Shown in pieces: positions 23,362 to 31,843 of a stretch of DNA of 64,000 nucleotides. The number at the start of each line of letters is the position of its first letter. Positions within the stretch are counted from its first letter, which is position 1. The stretch is taken from the NCBI GenBank assembly GCA_044222225.1, contig JBGANR010000008.1, positions 62,001 to 126,000 on the forward strand. The letters run 5' to 3'. Both the position numbers and the translations under genes were made by a program. The notes beneath the pieces were generated by a model, which did no database searches, had not been told where the DNA came from, and was given only the letters and a program-made list of their open reading frames with translations. This DNA is from JBGANR01 sp044222225 (lineage in GTDB: Bacteria; Actinomycetota; Actinomycetes; Mycobacteriales; Mycobacteriaceae).

Positions 23362-24222
23362 GTGAACGAACAGCTCGATGGAGCTTGCGGAAACGATTCT
23401 GTGCAGCTCGATGGAGCCTGCGGAATCGATACGGTCCAGGTAGACAGCGCGACGGCGGCCCGCGCGAGCCGTTCCTGGTGGGACGGCGACGCCGATGCGT
23501 ACCACGCCGAGCACGCCGCCTTCCTCGGCGTCGACGACCCGGACGGCGATTTCGTGTGGTGCCCGGAAGCGCTTCGCGAGGAGGACGCCGGCCTGCTCGG
23601 CGACGTCGCGGGCAAGGACGTCCTCGAGATCGGCTGCGGCTCGGCACCCTGTTCGCGCTGGCTGGCCGGACGCGGCGCGCGGGCCGTCGGCCTCGACCTG
23701 TCCGCCGGGATGCTGCGCCGCGGCGCCGACGTCATCGCACGCGGCGGGCCGGCTCCGCTGCTCGTGCAGGGCGAGGCCGAGCGCCTGCCGTTCGCCGACG
23801 GGTCCTTCGACATCGCCTGCTCGGCGTTCGGCGCGGTGCCGTTCGTCGCCGAGCCGTGGCGCGTCATGACGGAGGTCGCGCGGGTGCTGCGCCCCGGCGG
23901 GCGATGGGTGTTCGCCGTCAACCACCCGATGCGCTGGGCGTTCCCGGACGACCCCGGCCCGCGCGGCCTGACGGTGACGATCCCCTACTTCTCCCGCGAG
24001 CCGTACGTCGAGCGCGACGACGACGGCGTCGTCACCTACGTCGAATACCACCGCACCCTGGGCGACCGCGTGCGCGACATCGTCGGCGCCGGTTTGGAGT
24101 TGCACGATCTCGTCGAGCCGGAGTGGCCGGACTGGCTGGAGCAGGAATGGGGCCAGTGGAGTCCGCTGCGCGGACAATACTTCCCCGGGACGGCGATCTT
24201 CTGCTGCCGCAAGCCGGACTGA
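23362..24222 (+). CDS. Class I SAM-dependent methyltransferase with repeat-derived N-terminus
   Basis: A 286-residue methyltransferase. Motif I is VLEIGCGSAPCSRWLAGRG (~93), followed by VGLDLSAGML, GEAERLPFADGSFDIACSAFG and VARVLRPGGRWVF, all typical of small-molecule methyltransferases of the Methyltransf_11 type. The acceptor is unknown. The first ~27 residues are not part of the fold: they are two copies of an 11-residue unit (QLDGACGNDSV / QLDGACGIDTV) encoded by the 33-bp mini-repeat also found inside the NRPS, plus a degenerate third. The GTG start at 23362 has only weak ribosome-binding sequence. The insertion may have displaced the original start, with native sequence resuming near ATAARASRSWW. 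Confidence 0.85.
   Translation: MNEQLDGACGNDSVQLDGACGIDTVQVDSATAARASRSWWDGDADAYHAEHAAFLGVDDPDGDFVWCPEALREEDAGLLGDVAGKDVLEIGCGSAPCSRWLAGRGARAVGLDLSAGMLRRGADVIARGGPAPLLVQGEAERLPFADGSFDIACSAFGAVPFVAEPWRVMTEVARVLRPGGRWVFAVNHPMRWAFPDDPGPRGLTVTIPYFSREPYVERDDDGVVTYVEYHRTLGDRVRDIVGAGLELHDLVEPEWPDWLEQEWGQWSPLRGQYFPGTAIFCCRKPD
23371..23436. repeat. Tandem pair of 33-bp mini-repeat units at the methyltransferase N-terminus
   Basis: Two units at 23371-23403 and 23404-23436 differ at a few positions. The second contains a 20-base core (23410-23429) identical to the repeat inside the NRPS at 7376-7430, but it is read in a different frame. Confidence 0.85.
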
Positions 24223-24288
24223 TCGGCCGGATCCCGCGGAGGGAGAGCCCGCCACCGGCTCGGTCGGGGCCGACTACGCTCCATCGGC

Positions 24289-24759
24289 ATGGCTCCCGCT
24301 CCGTACACCATCAGCCGCGACATCGTCGTGGCCCGCAAAGCCGACTCGATCCTGCCGCTGCTCCTCGATTTCCGCCGCTGGCGCGACTGGTCCCCGTGGG
24401 ACTCCGCCGGTGACGACCGTCTGCAGCGCACGTACTCGGGCGCGAAATCGGGTCTCGGCGCGCACTACGCATGGCGCGGCGATCGCAAGGCCGGCGCCGG
24501 CTCGATGACGATCACCGGCGTCGACAAGGGCCGGGTGGCCCTCGACCTCGTCTTCATCAAGCCGTGGAAGGCGAAGAACAAGGTGGAGTTCACCCTCGCC
24601 CCGGAGGGCAAGGGCACCCGCGTCACGTGGACGATGCACGGCGAGCACCGAGGCCTGAGCAAGTACGTCGCCAAGATCGTCCCGATGCACAAGATCGTCG
24701 GCAAGGACTTCGAGCGCGGCCTCGAATCCCTCAAGGAGCGCGCCGAGAAGAAGCGGTAG
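24289..24759 (+). CDS. SRPBCC-family (polyketide cyclase/START-like) protein
   Basis: A 156-residue protein with the START-like layout: an N-terminal strand (YTISRDIVVARKADSILPLLLDFRRWRDWSPWDS), GAHYAWRGDRKAGAGSMTITGV, LVFIKPWKAKNKVEFTLAPEGKGTRVTWTMHGEH, and a C-terminal helix (KIVGKDFERGLESLKERAEKK). The fold makes a deep cavity for a hydrophobic ligand; the ligand here is unknown. It follows the methyltransferase by 66 bases on the same strand and converges with polA, whose stop lies seven bases away. The start is ATG at 24289, without a strong Shine-Dalgarno sequence. Confidence 0.85.
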   Translation: MAPAPYTISRDIVVARKADSILPLLLDFRRWRDWSPWDSAGDDRLQRTYSGAKSGLGAHYAWRGDRKAGAGSMTITGVDKGRVALDLVFIKPWKAKNKVEFTLAPEGKGTRVTWTMHGEHRGLSKYVAKIVPMHKIVGKDFERGLESLKERAEKKR

Positions 24760-24766
24760 CCGGACG

Positions 24767-27490
24767 TCAGTGGGCCGCGTCGTCCCAACTCGGGCCGAAG
24801 CCGAGGGAGACGTCGAGCGGAACCGACAGCTCGATGGCGTCCGCCATCGTGTCCCGGACGAGCCGGGAGACCGGCTCCCGCTCGCCCTCGGCGATCTCGA
24901 TGATGAGCTCGTCGTGCACCTGCAGCAGGACCCGGGAGGCGTGGCCAGCGTCCCGCAACTCCCGGTTCAGGTCGATCATCGCGACCTTGATGATGTCGGC
25001 CGCCGTGCCCTGGATCGGCGCGTTGAGGGCCGCCCGCTCGGCCGACTCGCGACGCTGCCGGTTGGCCGAGTCGAGGTCGGGCAGGTAGCGGCGGCGGCCG
25101 AACAGCGTCTGGGTGTACCCGTCCCGACGCGCCTGGGCGACGACCTCGTGCAGGTAGTCGCGCACCCCGCCGAAGCGGTCGAAGTACGCGTCCATCTGCT
25201 CCTTCGCCTGGTCGCGTGAGATGCCGAGCTGCGCCGCGAGCCCGAACGCCGACAGCCCGTAGGCGAGGCCGTACGACATCGCCTTGACCCGCCGCCGCAG
25301 CTCCGGCGTCACCTCGTCGATCGGCACCGAGAACGCCCGTGAGGCGACGAAACTGTGCAGATCCTCCCCCGTGTTGAACGCCTCGATGAGGCCCGCGTCG
25401 CCGGAGAGGTGCGCCATGATGCGCATCTCGATCTGGCTGTAGTCGGCGGTGAGCAGCGTGTCCCAAGCCCCGGCCGCCGAGCCGCCGGGGGGCGTCACGA
25501 CGAAGGCCTTGCGGATCTCCCGTCCGGCCTCGGTGCGCACCGGGATGTTCTGCAGGTTGGGATCGGTCGACGAGAGCCGCCCCGTCGCGGCGATCGTCTG
25601 GTTGAACGTGGTGTGCACGCGCGAGTCGTCGGAGACGGTCTTGAGCAGGCCCTCGACCGTGACGCGCATCCGCGTCGCGTCGCGGTGCGCGAGCAGGTGC
25701 TCGAGGAACGGATGACCGGTCTTCTCGAACAGCGACGCTAACGCGTCGGCGTCGGTCGTGTAGCCCGTCTTGGTCCGCTTGGTCTTCGGCATGTCGAGCT
25801 TGTCGAAGAGCACGACCTGCAACTGCTTCGGTGAACCGAGGTTGATCTGCTCCCCGATGACCTCGTACGCCGCATCCGCCGCCGCGCGCACGCGCTCACC
25901 GAACTCGCCTTCCAGCCGGCGCAGCCGATCGACGTCGATCGCGATGCCGGCGGCCTCGAGGTCGGCGAGGACAAAAAGCAGCGGCAGCTCCATCTCCGTC
26001 AACAGCCGGCGCGATTCGATGTCATCGAGCGCCACGTCGAGAGCGTCGGCGAGATCCCGCACCGCCGACGCCACGAGCAACTGCGCGCGCGCGGCCTTCT
26101 GGTCGTCGGCGTCGTCGTCGAGAAGCGACAGTTGCTCATCAGCCGGCTCGTCGTCGATCTTGAGCTCACGATGCAGGTACCGGACGGCGAGGTCGTCGAG
26201 GGCGAACGCCCGCTGCCCCGGCCGCACGAGGTATGCCGCCAGCTCGGTGTCACTCGTCACGCCGGCCAACGTCCAGCCCCGGCCACGAAGCGCATGGATG
26301 GCCCATTTGGTGCCGTGCAGCGCCTTCGGCCGCTCGACGTCCGCCAACCACACACCGAGTTCGACCTCATCCTCGGGCGTGAGCTGCGTCGTCCGGACGT
26401 ACGCGGAACTGCCGTCGGCCGCGGCGATCGCGACGGCCTCGGCGTCGGAGCCGTAGACGCGGTGCGGTGAGACGACCGTGACGCCGCTGCGGCCCGTCGC
26501 GGTGTGTGCGGCGAGCCACGCACCCAGCTCGCCCGGTTCGACGACGCCGCCGTCGACGTCGAATCCGCCCTCGGCCTCCGGCTCGGGTGCCACCAGCGTC
26601 GTGAACATGCGCTCGCGCAGCACCCGGAACTCGAGATCGTCGAAGAGCTGGTGGATGGCGCCGCGATCCCACTGCTTCAACTGCAGGTCAGCCGGGGTCA
26701 GCGGCAGGTCCATCGTGCGGACGAGCTCGGTCAGCTCGCGGTTGAGCACGACGGACGCCAGGTTCTCCCGCAGCGCGTCGCCCATCTTGCCGCGCACCTC
26801 GTCGACGCGGTGGATGAGCTGCTCCAGGGAGCCGAACTGCAGGATCCACTTGGCGGCCGTCTTCTCACCGACCCCCTTGATCTGCGGCAGGTTGTCGCTC
26901 TGATCGCCGCGGATCGCCGCGAAGTCGGGGTACTGCGCCGGGGTGAGGCCGTACTTGGCCTCAACGGCCTCAGGCGTGAACCGCGTCAGCTCCGAGACGC
27001 CCCGGATCGGGTACAGGACCGTGATGTTCTCGTTGACGAGCTGCAGCGAGTCGCGGTCGCCGGTGACGACGAGCACCTTGTAGCCCTCGGCGTCGGCCTG
27101 CGTCGCGAGGGTGGCGATGATGTCGTCCGCCTCGTAGCCCTCCTGCGCGAGCACCTCGATGCCCATCGCGCCGAGCACGTCCTTGACCAACTCGACCTGC
27201 CCGCGGAACTCGTCGGGCGCCGATTCGCGCTGCGCCTTGTACGCGGGGAAGCGCTCGGCGCGGAACGTCTTGCGTGAGACGTCGAACGCCGCCGCGACGT
27301 GCGTCGGCGCCTCGTCCCGCAGCAGGTTGATGAGCATCGACGTGAAGCCGTAGACGGCGTTGGTCGTCTGCCCGGAGGCCGTCCTGAAGTTGTCGACCGG
27401 CAGCGCGAAGAAGGCGCGGAAGGCCAACGAGTGCCCGTCGAGGAGCATGAGGGTGGGGGCGGTCGTCGGGGCCTGCATCGTCTCCGTCAC
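24767..27490 (-). CDS. polA: DNA polymerase I
   Basis: A 907-residue family A DNA polymerase. The N-terminal 5'-nuclease has TLMLLDGHSLAFRAFFALP, YEADDIIATLATQA, VTGDRDSLQLV and GDQSDNLPQIKGVGEKTA. The central exonuclease-like domain lacks the usual acidic residues, as in other actinobacterial Pol I enzymes. The polymerase domain has motif A DYSQIEMRIMAHLSGD, motif B RRRVKAMSYGLAYGLSAFG and motif C LLQVHDELIIEI. It fills gaps in replication and repair and removes RNA primers. GTG at 27490 and ATG at 27478 (MQAPTTAPTLML) are both possible starts; neither has a strong ribosome binding site. It ends seven bases from the convergent SRPBCC gene. Confidence 0.97.
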   Translation of the reverse strand: MTETMQAPTTAPTLMLLDGHSLAFRAFFALPVDNFRTASGQTTNAVYGFTSMLINLLRDEAPTHVAAAFDVSRKTFRAERFPAYKAQRESAPDEFRGQVELVKDVLGAMGIEVLAQEGYEADDIIATLATQADAEGYKVLVVTGDRDSLQLVNENITVLYPIRGVSELTRFTPEAVEAKYGLTPAQYPDFAAIRGDQSDNLPQIKGVGEKTAAKWILQFGSLEQLIHRVDEVRGKMGDALRENLASVVLNRELTELVRTMDLPLTPADLQLKQWDRGAIHQLFDDLEFRVLRERMFTTLVAPEPEAEGGFDVDGGVVEPGELGAWLAAHTATGRSGVTVVSPHRVYGSDAEAVAIAAADGSSAYVRTTQLTPEDEVELGVWLADVERPKALHGTKWAIHALRGRGWTLAGVTSDTELAAYLVRPGQRAFALDDLAVRYLHRELKIDDEPADEQLSLLDDDADDQKAARAQLLVASAVRDLADALDVALDDIESRRLLTEMELPLLFVLADLEAAGIAIDVDRLRRLEGEFGERVRAAADAAYEVIGEQINLGSPKQLQVVLFDKLDMPKTKRTKTGYTTDADALASLFEKTGHPFLEHLLAHRDATRMRVTVEGLLKTVSDDSRVHTTFNQTIAATGRLSSTDPNLQNIPVRTEAGREIRKAFVVTPPGGSAAGAWDTLLTADYSQIEMRIMAHLSGDAGLIEAFNTGEDLHSFVASRAFSVPIDEVTPELRRRVKAMSYGLAYGLSAFGLAAQLGISRDQAKEQMDAYFDRFGGVRDYLHEVVAQARRDGYTQTLFGRRRYLPDLDSANRQRRESAERAALNAPIQGTAADIIKVAMIDLNRELRDAGHASRVLLQVHDELIIEIAEGEREPVSRLVRDTMADAIELSVPLDVSLGFGPSWDDAAH

Positions 27491-27500
27491 GGCCCCGAGT

Positions 27501-27785
27501 CTAGGGACCCCCACCGACAGAAACGGCCGGGACCGCGCCGACGCTCTCCTTCATCTCCGCCCACACCACATCGAGGGAGAGGCCGAGGACGTCGGCGATC
27601 GCGGCGATGGTCGGGAAGGCGGGAGTCGCGACGCGGCCCGACTCGATCTTGCGGAGCGTCTCCGGCGAGACGCCCGCATCCAACGCCGTCGTAAGCATCG
27701 AGCGCTCCCCTCTGGCACGACGCAACAGCGCGCCGAGGCGTCGTCCACGTTCGACCTCGGCGGGTGTGAGCGGCGACCTGACCAT
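27501..27785 (-). CDS. XRE-family transcriptional regulator
   Basis: A 94-residue protein made almost entirely of a Cro/CI-type helix-turn-helix: RGRRLGALLRRARGERSMLTTALDAGVSPETLRKIESGRVATPAFPTIAAIADVLGLSLDVVWAEM. There is no sensing domain. It is divergent from a methionine aminopeptidase gene, with only 65 bases between the starts. That gap contains direct and inverted repeats (27802-27829), so it probably controls both genes. Its stop lies ten bases upstream of the polA start, so its transcript may read into polA. The start is ATG at 27785. Confidence 0.88.
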   Translation of the reverse strand: MVRSPLTPAEVERGRRLGALLRRARGERSMLTTALDAGVSPETLRKIESGRVATPAFPTIAAIADVLGLSLDVVWAEMKESVGAVPAVSVGGGP

Positions 27786-27801
27786 GATCCGGATACTAAT
27801 A

Positions 27802-27829
27802 CCGGGATAACATTGCCGGGATAGTTATC
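27802..27829. promoter_or_regulatory. Repeat cluster in the XRE/methionine aminopeptidase promoter
   Basis: CCGGGATA occurs directly repeated at 27802-27809 and 27816-27823. GATAAC (27806-27811) faces GTTATC (27824-27829) as an inverted repeat. This compact, A/T-containing cluster sits between the two divergent starts and is the likely binding site of the XRE protein. Confidence 0.6.
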
Positions 27830-27850
27830 GGTTCGCGAGAAGGGCGCCGC

Positions 27851-28624
27851 ATGATCGAGATCCTCAACCCCGCCGAACTGGCCCGTGCGAAGGAGACGGG
27901 CGCCCTGGTCGCCGACATCCTGCAGACGCTGAAGCGCCGCAGCACGGTCGGCACGAATCTCCTCGACATCGACCGGTGGACCGCGGCCATGATCGCCCGG
28001 GCCGGAGCACAGTCCTGCTATGTCGACTATGCACCGTCCTTCGGACGCGGACCGTTCGGCCACTACGTCTGTACGGCCGTCAACGACGCGGTGCTCCACG
28101 GACGGCCACACGACTACGCGCTCGCCGACGGCGATCTGCTGACGCTCGACCTCGCGGTCTCCCTGGACGGAATCGCGGCAGACGCCGCCATCAGCTTCAT
28201 CGTCGGCGACTCGAAGCCGCCGGCGAGCGTCGCGATGATCGACACCACCGAGCGCGCTCTGGCCGCGGGGATAGCCGCCGCCGGCCCCGGGGCTCGCGTC
28301 GGCGACATCTCCCACGCCATCGGCTCGGTGCTCAGCGCGGCGGGCTACCCGATCAACACCCAGTTCGGCGGTCACGGCATCGGCTCGACCATGCACCAGG
28401 ACCCACACATCGCCAACACGGGACGTCGCGGACGTGGCTATCGATTGCGCCCCGGGCTGCTGCTGGCACTGGAACCGTGGGTCATGGCCGACACGGCCGT
28501 GCTCGTCACCGACCCAGACGGGTGGACGCTCCGAAGCGCGACGGGTTGCCGGACGGCACACAGCGAGCACACGATCGCCATCACAGACGACGGAGCCGAG
28601 ATCCTCACCCTGCCGCGATCGTGA
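27851..28624 (+). CDS. map: Type I methionine aminopeptidase (probably accessory)
   Basis: A 257-residue M24-family metallopeptidase. The metal ligands of type I methionine aminopeptidases can be placed: LDLAVSLDGIAADAAIS (two Asp), GGHGIGSTMHQDP (His), ALEPWVM (Glu) and SEHTIAIT (Glu). It removes the initiator methionine from nascent proteins. Actinobacteria often have more than one such enzyme, and the pairing with a dedicated XRE regulator suggests a conditional copy rather than the housekeeping one, which usually sits near ribosomal protein genes. ATG at 27851 follows AGAAGGG by seven bases. It converges with the HNH gene, leaving 156 bases that show nothing distinctive. Confidence 0.93.
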   Translation: MIEILNPAELARAKETGALVADILQTLKRRSTVGTNLLDIDRWTAAMIARAGAQSCYVDYAPSFGRGPFGHYVCTAVNDAVLHGRPHDYALADGDLLTLDLAVSLDGIAADAAISFIVGDSKPPASVAMIDTTERALAAGIAAAGPGARVGDISHAIGSVLSAAGYPINTQFGGHGIGSTMHQDPHIANTGRRGRGYRLRPGLLLALEPWVMADTAVLVTDPDGWTLRSATGCRTAHSEHTIAITDDGAEILTLPRS

Positions 28625-28780
28625 GCTGGAAGCCGCGCCCACCTCGCCTACCACCGAGGTCGTCGTAGTCGGCGGCTGAGCGGAGTAGCCCCGGGCGCTT
28701 GTTGCAAGTCCGGAGCGCCGCAGAGCCCGCACCTGCCGACTCGTTACACCCCGCGACGGCGCCACCGGGACACCCGAACG

Positions 28781-30724
28781 TCAGAAGGGTGGCGGGTCGT
28801 CGTTGTAGGCGGCGGCCGCGGCAGCGCGCTCCGCCGCCTCCCGCGCCGAAGCATCCGCCTGGTCGGACTCGCGGATCATCCGGGCATACGCGCGTTCGGC
28901 CCGGACACGGGCCTGCCACTCCGCCAACCGATTCCGACGCACCGGCCTGCCGGCCGGAGTCACGCCCGGCGTGTCGTCGAACACCACACCGGCTAATCCA
29001 GGAAACAGATCGACACCGGTGAACGCCGGACCCGGATAACGCCCGCCGAGCGGACTGACAAACACCACACCACCGTTGCCACCGCCACCGCTCACGTGGA
29101 CGTTCGGACCATCGGCGACGTGCTCCATGCGCCAGCCATGGTGGGTCTTCCCCAGATGGTGACGCCTGCACAGATGCCCCGTGTTCGCGGTCGTCGTGTT
29201 CCCCGTCTGGTGGTTGTCGACATGATCGACATCACACCGCTCGGCCGGGCGGCTGCATCCCGGGAAACGACACACCAGGTCCCGGACCTGCAGAAACCGC
29301 ACCGCCGCGGCCGTCGGACGATAATCATCACCTGCTTGAGACGCACGCGGCCGCGCCGACGTATCTGACGCCGACGCGCTTCCGGGAGTCGGACACGTAG
29401 CGGCACGACCCGCCTCCACTCTCGTGTCACGCTGACGTGGCCGAGCCCGAGACGAACACCGCCGGCGTTTCCCGGTCGGCCGACCACCACCCCCAGACCG
29501 TCCATCACCGCCGGGCGATCCATCACCATCGAGCGGCCCATCGCCGTCGGGCGGCCCGTCACTGTCGGGCGGCCCGTCACTGTCGGATGGTCCATCACCG
29601 GTCGGATAGGCGCTGTCCGGGAGCAGTGGCGCTATCCGGCCCCGGCCGGCGAGATCACGAACATGGTCAGCCGTGATCACCCCATAGCCGGGCAGGAACC
29701 CGGGCTGCAGGTCGGTCGGATCGTCGATCGTGGAGCGATTCGCCACCACATGCACCACGATCTGGCCGGTGACGGCTTCCAACGCCGCCGTATCCGCAGC
29801 CCGCCGAACAGCCTGCCGGGCCGCATCCTCCTCGGCGGCACACCGCGCATCCTCCGCGGCGGCGCGCTGCTCGACATCAACGACATCGGACGACGCAACC
29901 GTCCCGGCTGGACCAGCCGACCCAGCCGCCACCGAACCGGCGGCCGACGGCGACACATCCGCCGCCGACGACCCGCCCGGAACAGGCACTACCACCGGGG
30001 CCGGCGCCCGACCCAACAACAACGCCGCCATCGCGACATCCGACATCGCCTGAGCCTGCGTCCGCGCATCACCATCGGCGACCAGACCGCGAGCAGCAGC
30101 CCGCAAAGCGCCCTCGGCCGTGCGGCCGACCGTCGCGTCGCAGGTGATCGACAACTGCGCCATCCCATCACCGATATTGCGACACCACACCACACGATCA
30201 GCCAACGCCACCCGACGTCTGATTCGGAGGGCGTCAGCGTCGACCTGGGCGATGATCGCGTCGATCATCGCCTCCAACCGCGCCCTCGACCAGCCCTTCC
30301 CCGCCGACAACGCGACATCGACACGGCGGTCGACCTCACCGGCCAACTCGGGGGTGACGTTCAGCGCCCGCTGCGCGAGCTGCTCGGCCTGCAACGGCGT
30401 CAAACGACCAGACGCCACATGGGCCAGAACCGACGGCAACAGATCACGAAACAGCAGCGCGTACCGGATCAACCGATCAGCCTGAGCCGAACCCCGACCC
30501 AACAACGCGGCGATCTCATCCCCAGCCGCCTGCACCGGATCCCGATACACCCTGTTCCGATGACGACCGTCATACGCCGCGTACACGTCAGCGACCGCAG
30601 CCATCTGATCCACATACCCGCGCCCATGCGCCCGGGTCGCGGTCTCAAGCCGACCAAGCACCGACGAAGAACACGACCCACCAGAACCAGAACGACCGCG
30701 AGTACGTACAGCAGCGACAGACAT
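28781..30724 (-). CDS. DUF222/HNH endonuclease-domain protein (13E12 repeat family)
   Basis: A 647-residue protein. The N-terminal ~250 residues are the helical DUF222 region (LLGRGSAQADRLIRYALLFRDLLPSVLAHVASGRLTPLQAEQLAQ ...). The C-terminal HNH nuclease region is CRFPGCSRPAERCDVDHVDNHQTGNTTTANTGHLCRRHHLGKTHHGW, with both zinc-type cysteine pairs and the catalytic DHV. This is the 13E12 repeat family that is multi-copy in mycobacteria and relatives. Its role is not established; mobility or defence is often suspected. The middle is low-complexity, with six-residue DSDGPP-like repeats encoded at 29515-29605. ATG at 30724 is chosen because GGGGGGAG lies six bases upstream; a longer frame to 30790 has no such signal. 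Confidence 0.9.
   Translation of the reverse strand: MSVAAVRTRGRSGSGGSCSSSVLGRLETATRAHGRGYVDQMAAVADVYAAYDGRHRNRVYRDPVQAAGDEIAALLGRGSAQADRLIRYALLFRDLLPSVLAHVASGRLTPLQAEQLAQRALNVTPELAGEVDRRVDVALSAGKGWSRARLEAMIDAIIAQVDADALRIRRRVALADRVVWCRNIGDGMAQLSITCDATVGRTAEGALRAAARGLVADGDARTQAQAMSDVAMAALLLGRAPAPVVVPVPGGSSAADVSPSAAGSVAAGSAGPAGTVASSDVVDVEQRAAAEDARCAAEEDAARQAVRRAADTAALEAVTGQIVVHVVANRSTIDDPTDLQPGFLPGYGVITADHVRDLAGRGRIAPLLPDSAYPTGDGPSDSDGPPDSDGPPDGDGPLDGDGSPGGDGRSGGGGRPTGKRRRCSSRARPRQRDTRVEAGRAATCPTPGSASASDTSARPRASQAGDDYRPTAAAVRFLQVRDLVCRFPGCSRPAERCDVDHVDNHQTGNTTTANTGHLCRRHHLGKTHHGWRMEHVADGPNVHVSGGGGNGGVVFVSPLGGRYPGPAFTGVDLFPGLAGVVFDDTPGVTPAGRPVRRNRLAEWQARVRAERAYARMIRESDQADASAREAAERAAAAAAYNDDPPPF
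29515..29605. repeat. 18-bp tandem repeats in the HNH gene linker
   Basis: About five imperfect 18-bp units encode DSDGPP/DGDGPL-type hexapeptides in the disordered linker between the DUF222 and HNH parts. Two neighbouring units are nearly identical, so slippage is recent. Confidence 0.7.
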
Positions 30725-30847
30725 TGTGAGCTCCCCCCGGAGTGCATCGAACGCAACATCGATAATACGCCCGCTCGACACACCCCGCAACGCTCAACCT
30801 GGACGTAACGTCCAGGCTCTCACCCGACGGCCGACGCTCCGACCAGC

Positions 30848-30945
30848 GTGCACGGGCGAAACCCCGCCCGTGCACGGGCGAACCCGGCGGCCGGGTTGCA
30901 CGTCGAGCGTGACCGGGGCGAAACCCCGCCCGTGTACGGGCGAAC
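30848..30945. terminator. Cluster of hairpins and a duplicated 30-bp element downstream of pdtaR
   Basis: GTGCACGGGC (30848-30857) pairs with GCCCGTGCAC (30866-30875). AACCCGG (30881-30887) pairs with CCGGGTT (30891-30897). A 30-bp element at 30854-30883 recurs at 30916-30945 with one difference. The structures follow the pdtaR stop on the minus strand and precede the HNH gene, so they can act as terminators, but the duplication is unusual. Confidence 0.65.
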
Positions 30946-30962
30946 CGGCCCCACCCGATCCG

Positions 30963-31565
30963 TCAGCGCTTGGGTTCGCCCAGAGTCTCGATGACGACCT
31001 CGGCGACGGCCTTCATCGTGGTCCGGCGATCCATCGCGGCGTGCTGGATCCACCGGAAGGCGGCCGGCTCGTCGAGCCCCTGCGAGCGCATGAGCAGCCC
31101 CTTGGCCCGCTCGACGAGCTTGCGTGTCTCCAGCCGGTCCGTCAGCTCGCCGATCTCCTTCTCGAGGACGCTCAGCTCGGCGTACCGGCTGACCGCGAGC
31201 TCGATCGCCGGCACGAGGTCGCCCTTGGTGAACGGCTTGACCAGGTAGGCCATCGCCCCGGCGTCGCGCGCACGGTCGACGAAGTCGCGCTGGCTGAACG
31301 CCGTCAGCATGACGACCGGCGCCAGCCGATCCCGCGCGATCTCGGCCGCGGCGTCGATGCCGTCCCGAACAGGCATCTTGATGTCCATGACGACGAGATC
31401 GGGCCGCAGCTCACGGGTGAGTTCGACGGCGACCTGCCCGTCCGGCGCCTCACCGATCACCTCGTAGCCCTCCTCCCGCAGCATCTCCACCAGATCCATG
31501 CGGATGAGGGAGTCGTCCTCGGCGACCAGAACCTTGCGACTGCCACCGGCGGAGACGTCGGCCAT
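30963..31565 (-). CDS. pdtaR: ANTAR-type response regulator PdtaR
   Basis: A 200-residue response regulator. The receiver domain has KVLVAEDDSLIRMDLVEML and the phosphoacceptor Asp61 in VVMDIKMP, then MLTAFSQRDF and LVKPFTKGDL. The C-terminal ANTAR domain (ELTDRLETRKLVERAKGLLMRSQGLDEPAAFRWIQHAAMDRRTTMKAVAEVVI) binds RNA and prevents transcription termination at two-hexaloop targets. In M. tuberculosis the ortholog Rv1626 works with the kinase PdtaS and affects many metabolic genes. No kinase gene is adjacent here, which is also usual. ATG at 31565 follows GGAAGG; a longer frame adds only unlikely sequence. The hairpin cluster lies downstream. Confidence 0.95.
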   Translation of the reverse strand: MADVSAGGSRKVLVAEDDSLIRMDLVEMLREEGYEVIGEAPDGQVAVELTRELRPDLVVMDIKMPVRDGIDAAAEIARDRLAPVVMLTAFSQRDFVDRARDAGAMAYLVKPFTKGDLVPAIELAVSRYAELSVLEKEIGELTDRLETRKLVERAKGLLMRSQGLDEPAAFRWIQHAAMDRRTTMKAVAEVVIETLGEPKR

Positions 31566-31843
31566 GGAGGATCCTTCCTCGTTATGCGAGAGACGCGGCC
31601 GCCGATTCGGTGACCACCCGCCCGGTATCGATCCAACGGAGTGAGCCGCGACCCACCGTTCCGGGCCGGGCGACCTGCCCTCCTCGGGTACGACGGGGCC
31701 CCGCAAGAGTACCGACGCCGGGGCCCGGAGCGCAGCGCCGGCAACGGATTCCGCGATCCGCGTCACGCCGTCGACCCCCGTCCCGACGGTCCGCACCGGC
31801 CCCACGCACCGCCGTTCTTGCGTGTCAGGCGAGGATGGCGGTC

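Noticed and set aside
24767..27490. Plus-strand open frames opposite polA (for example 26504-27277)
   Set aside because: They mirror the polA codons; no independent start signals or domains.
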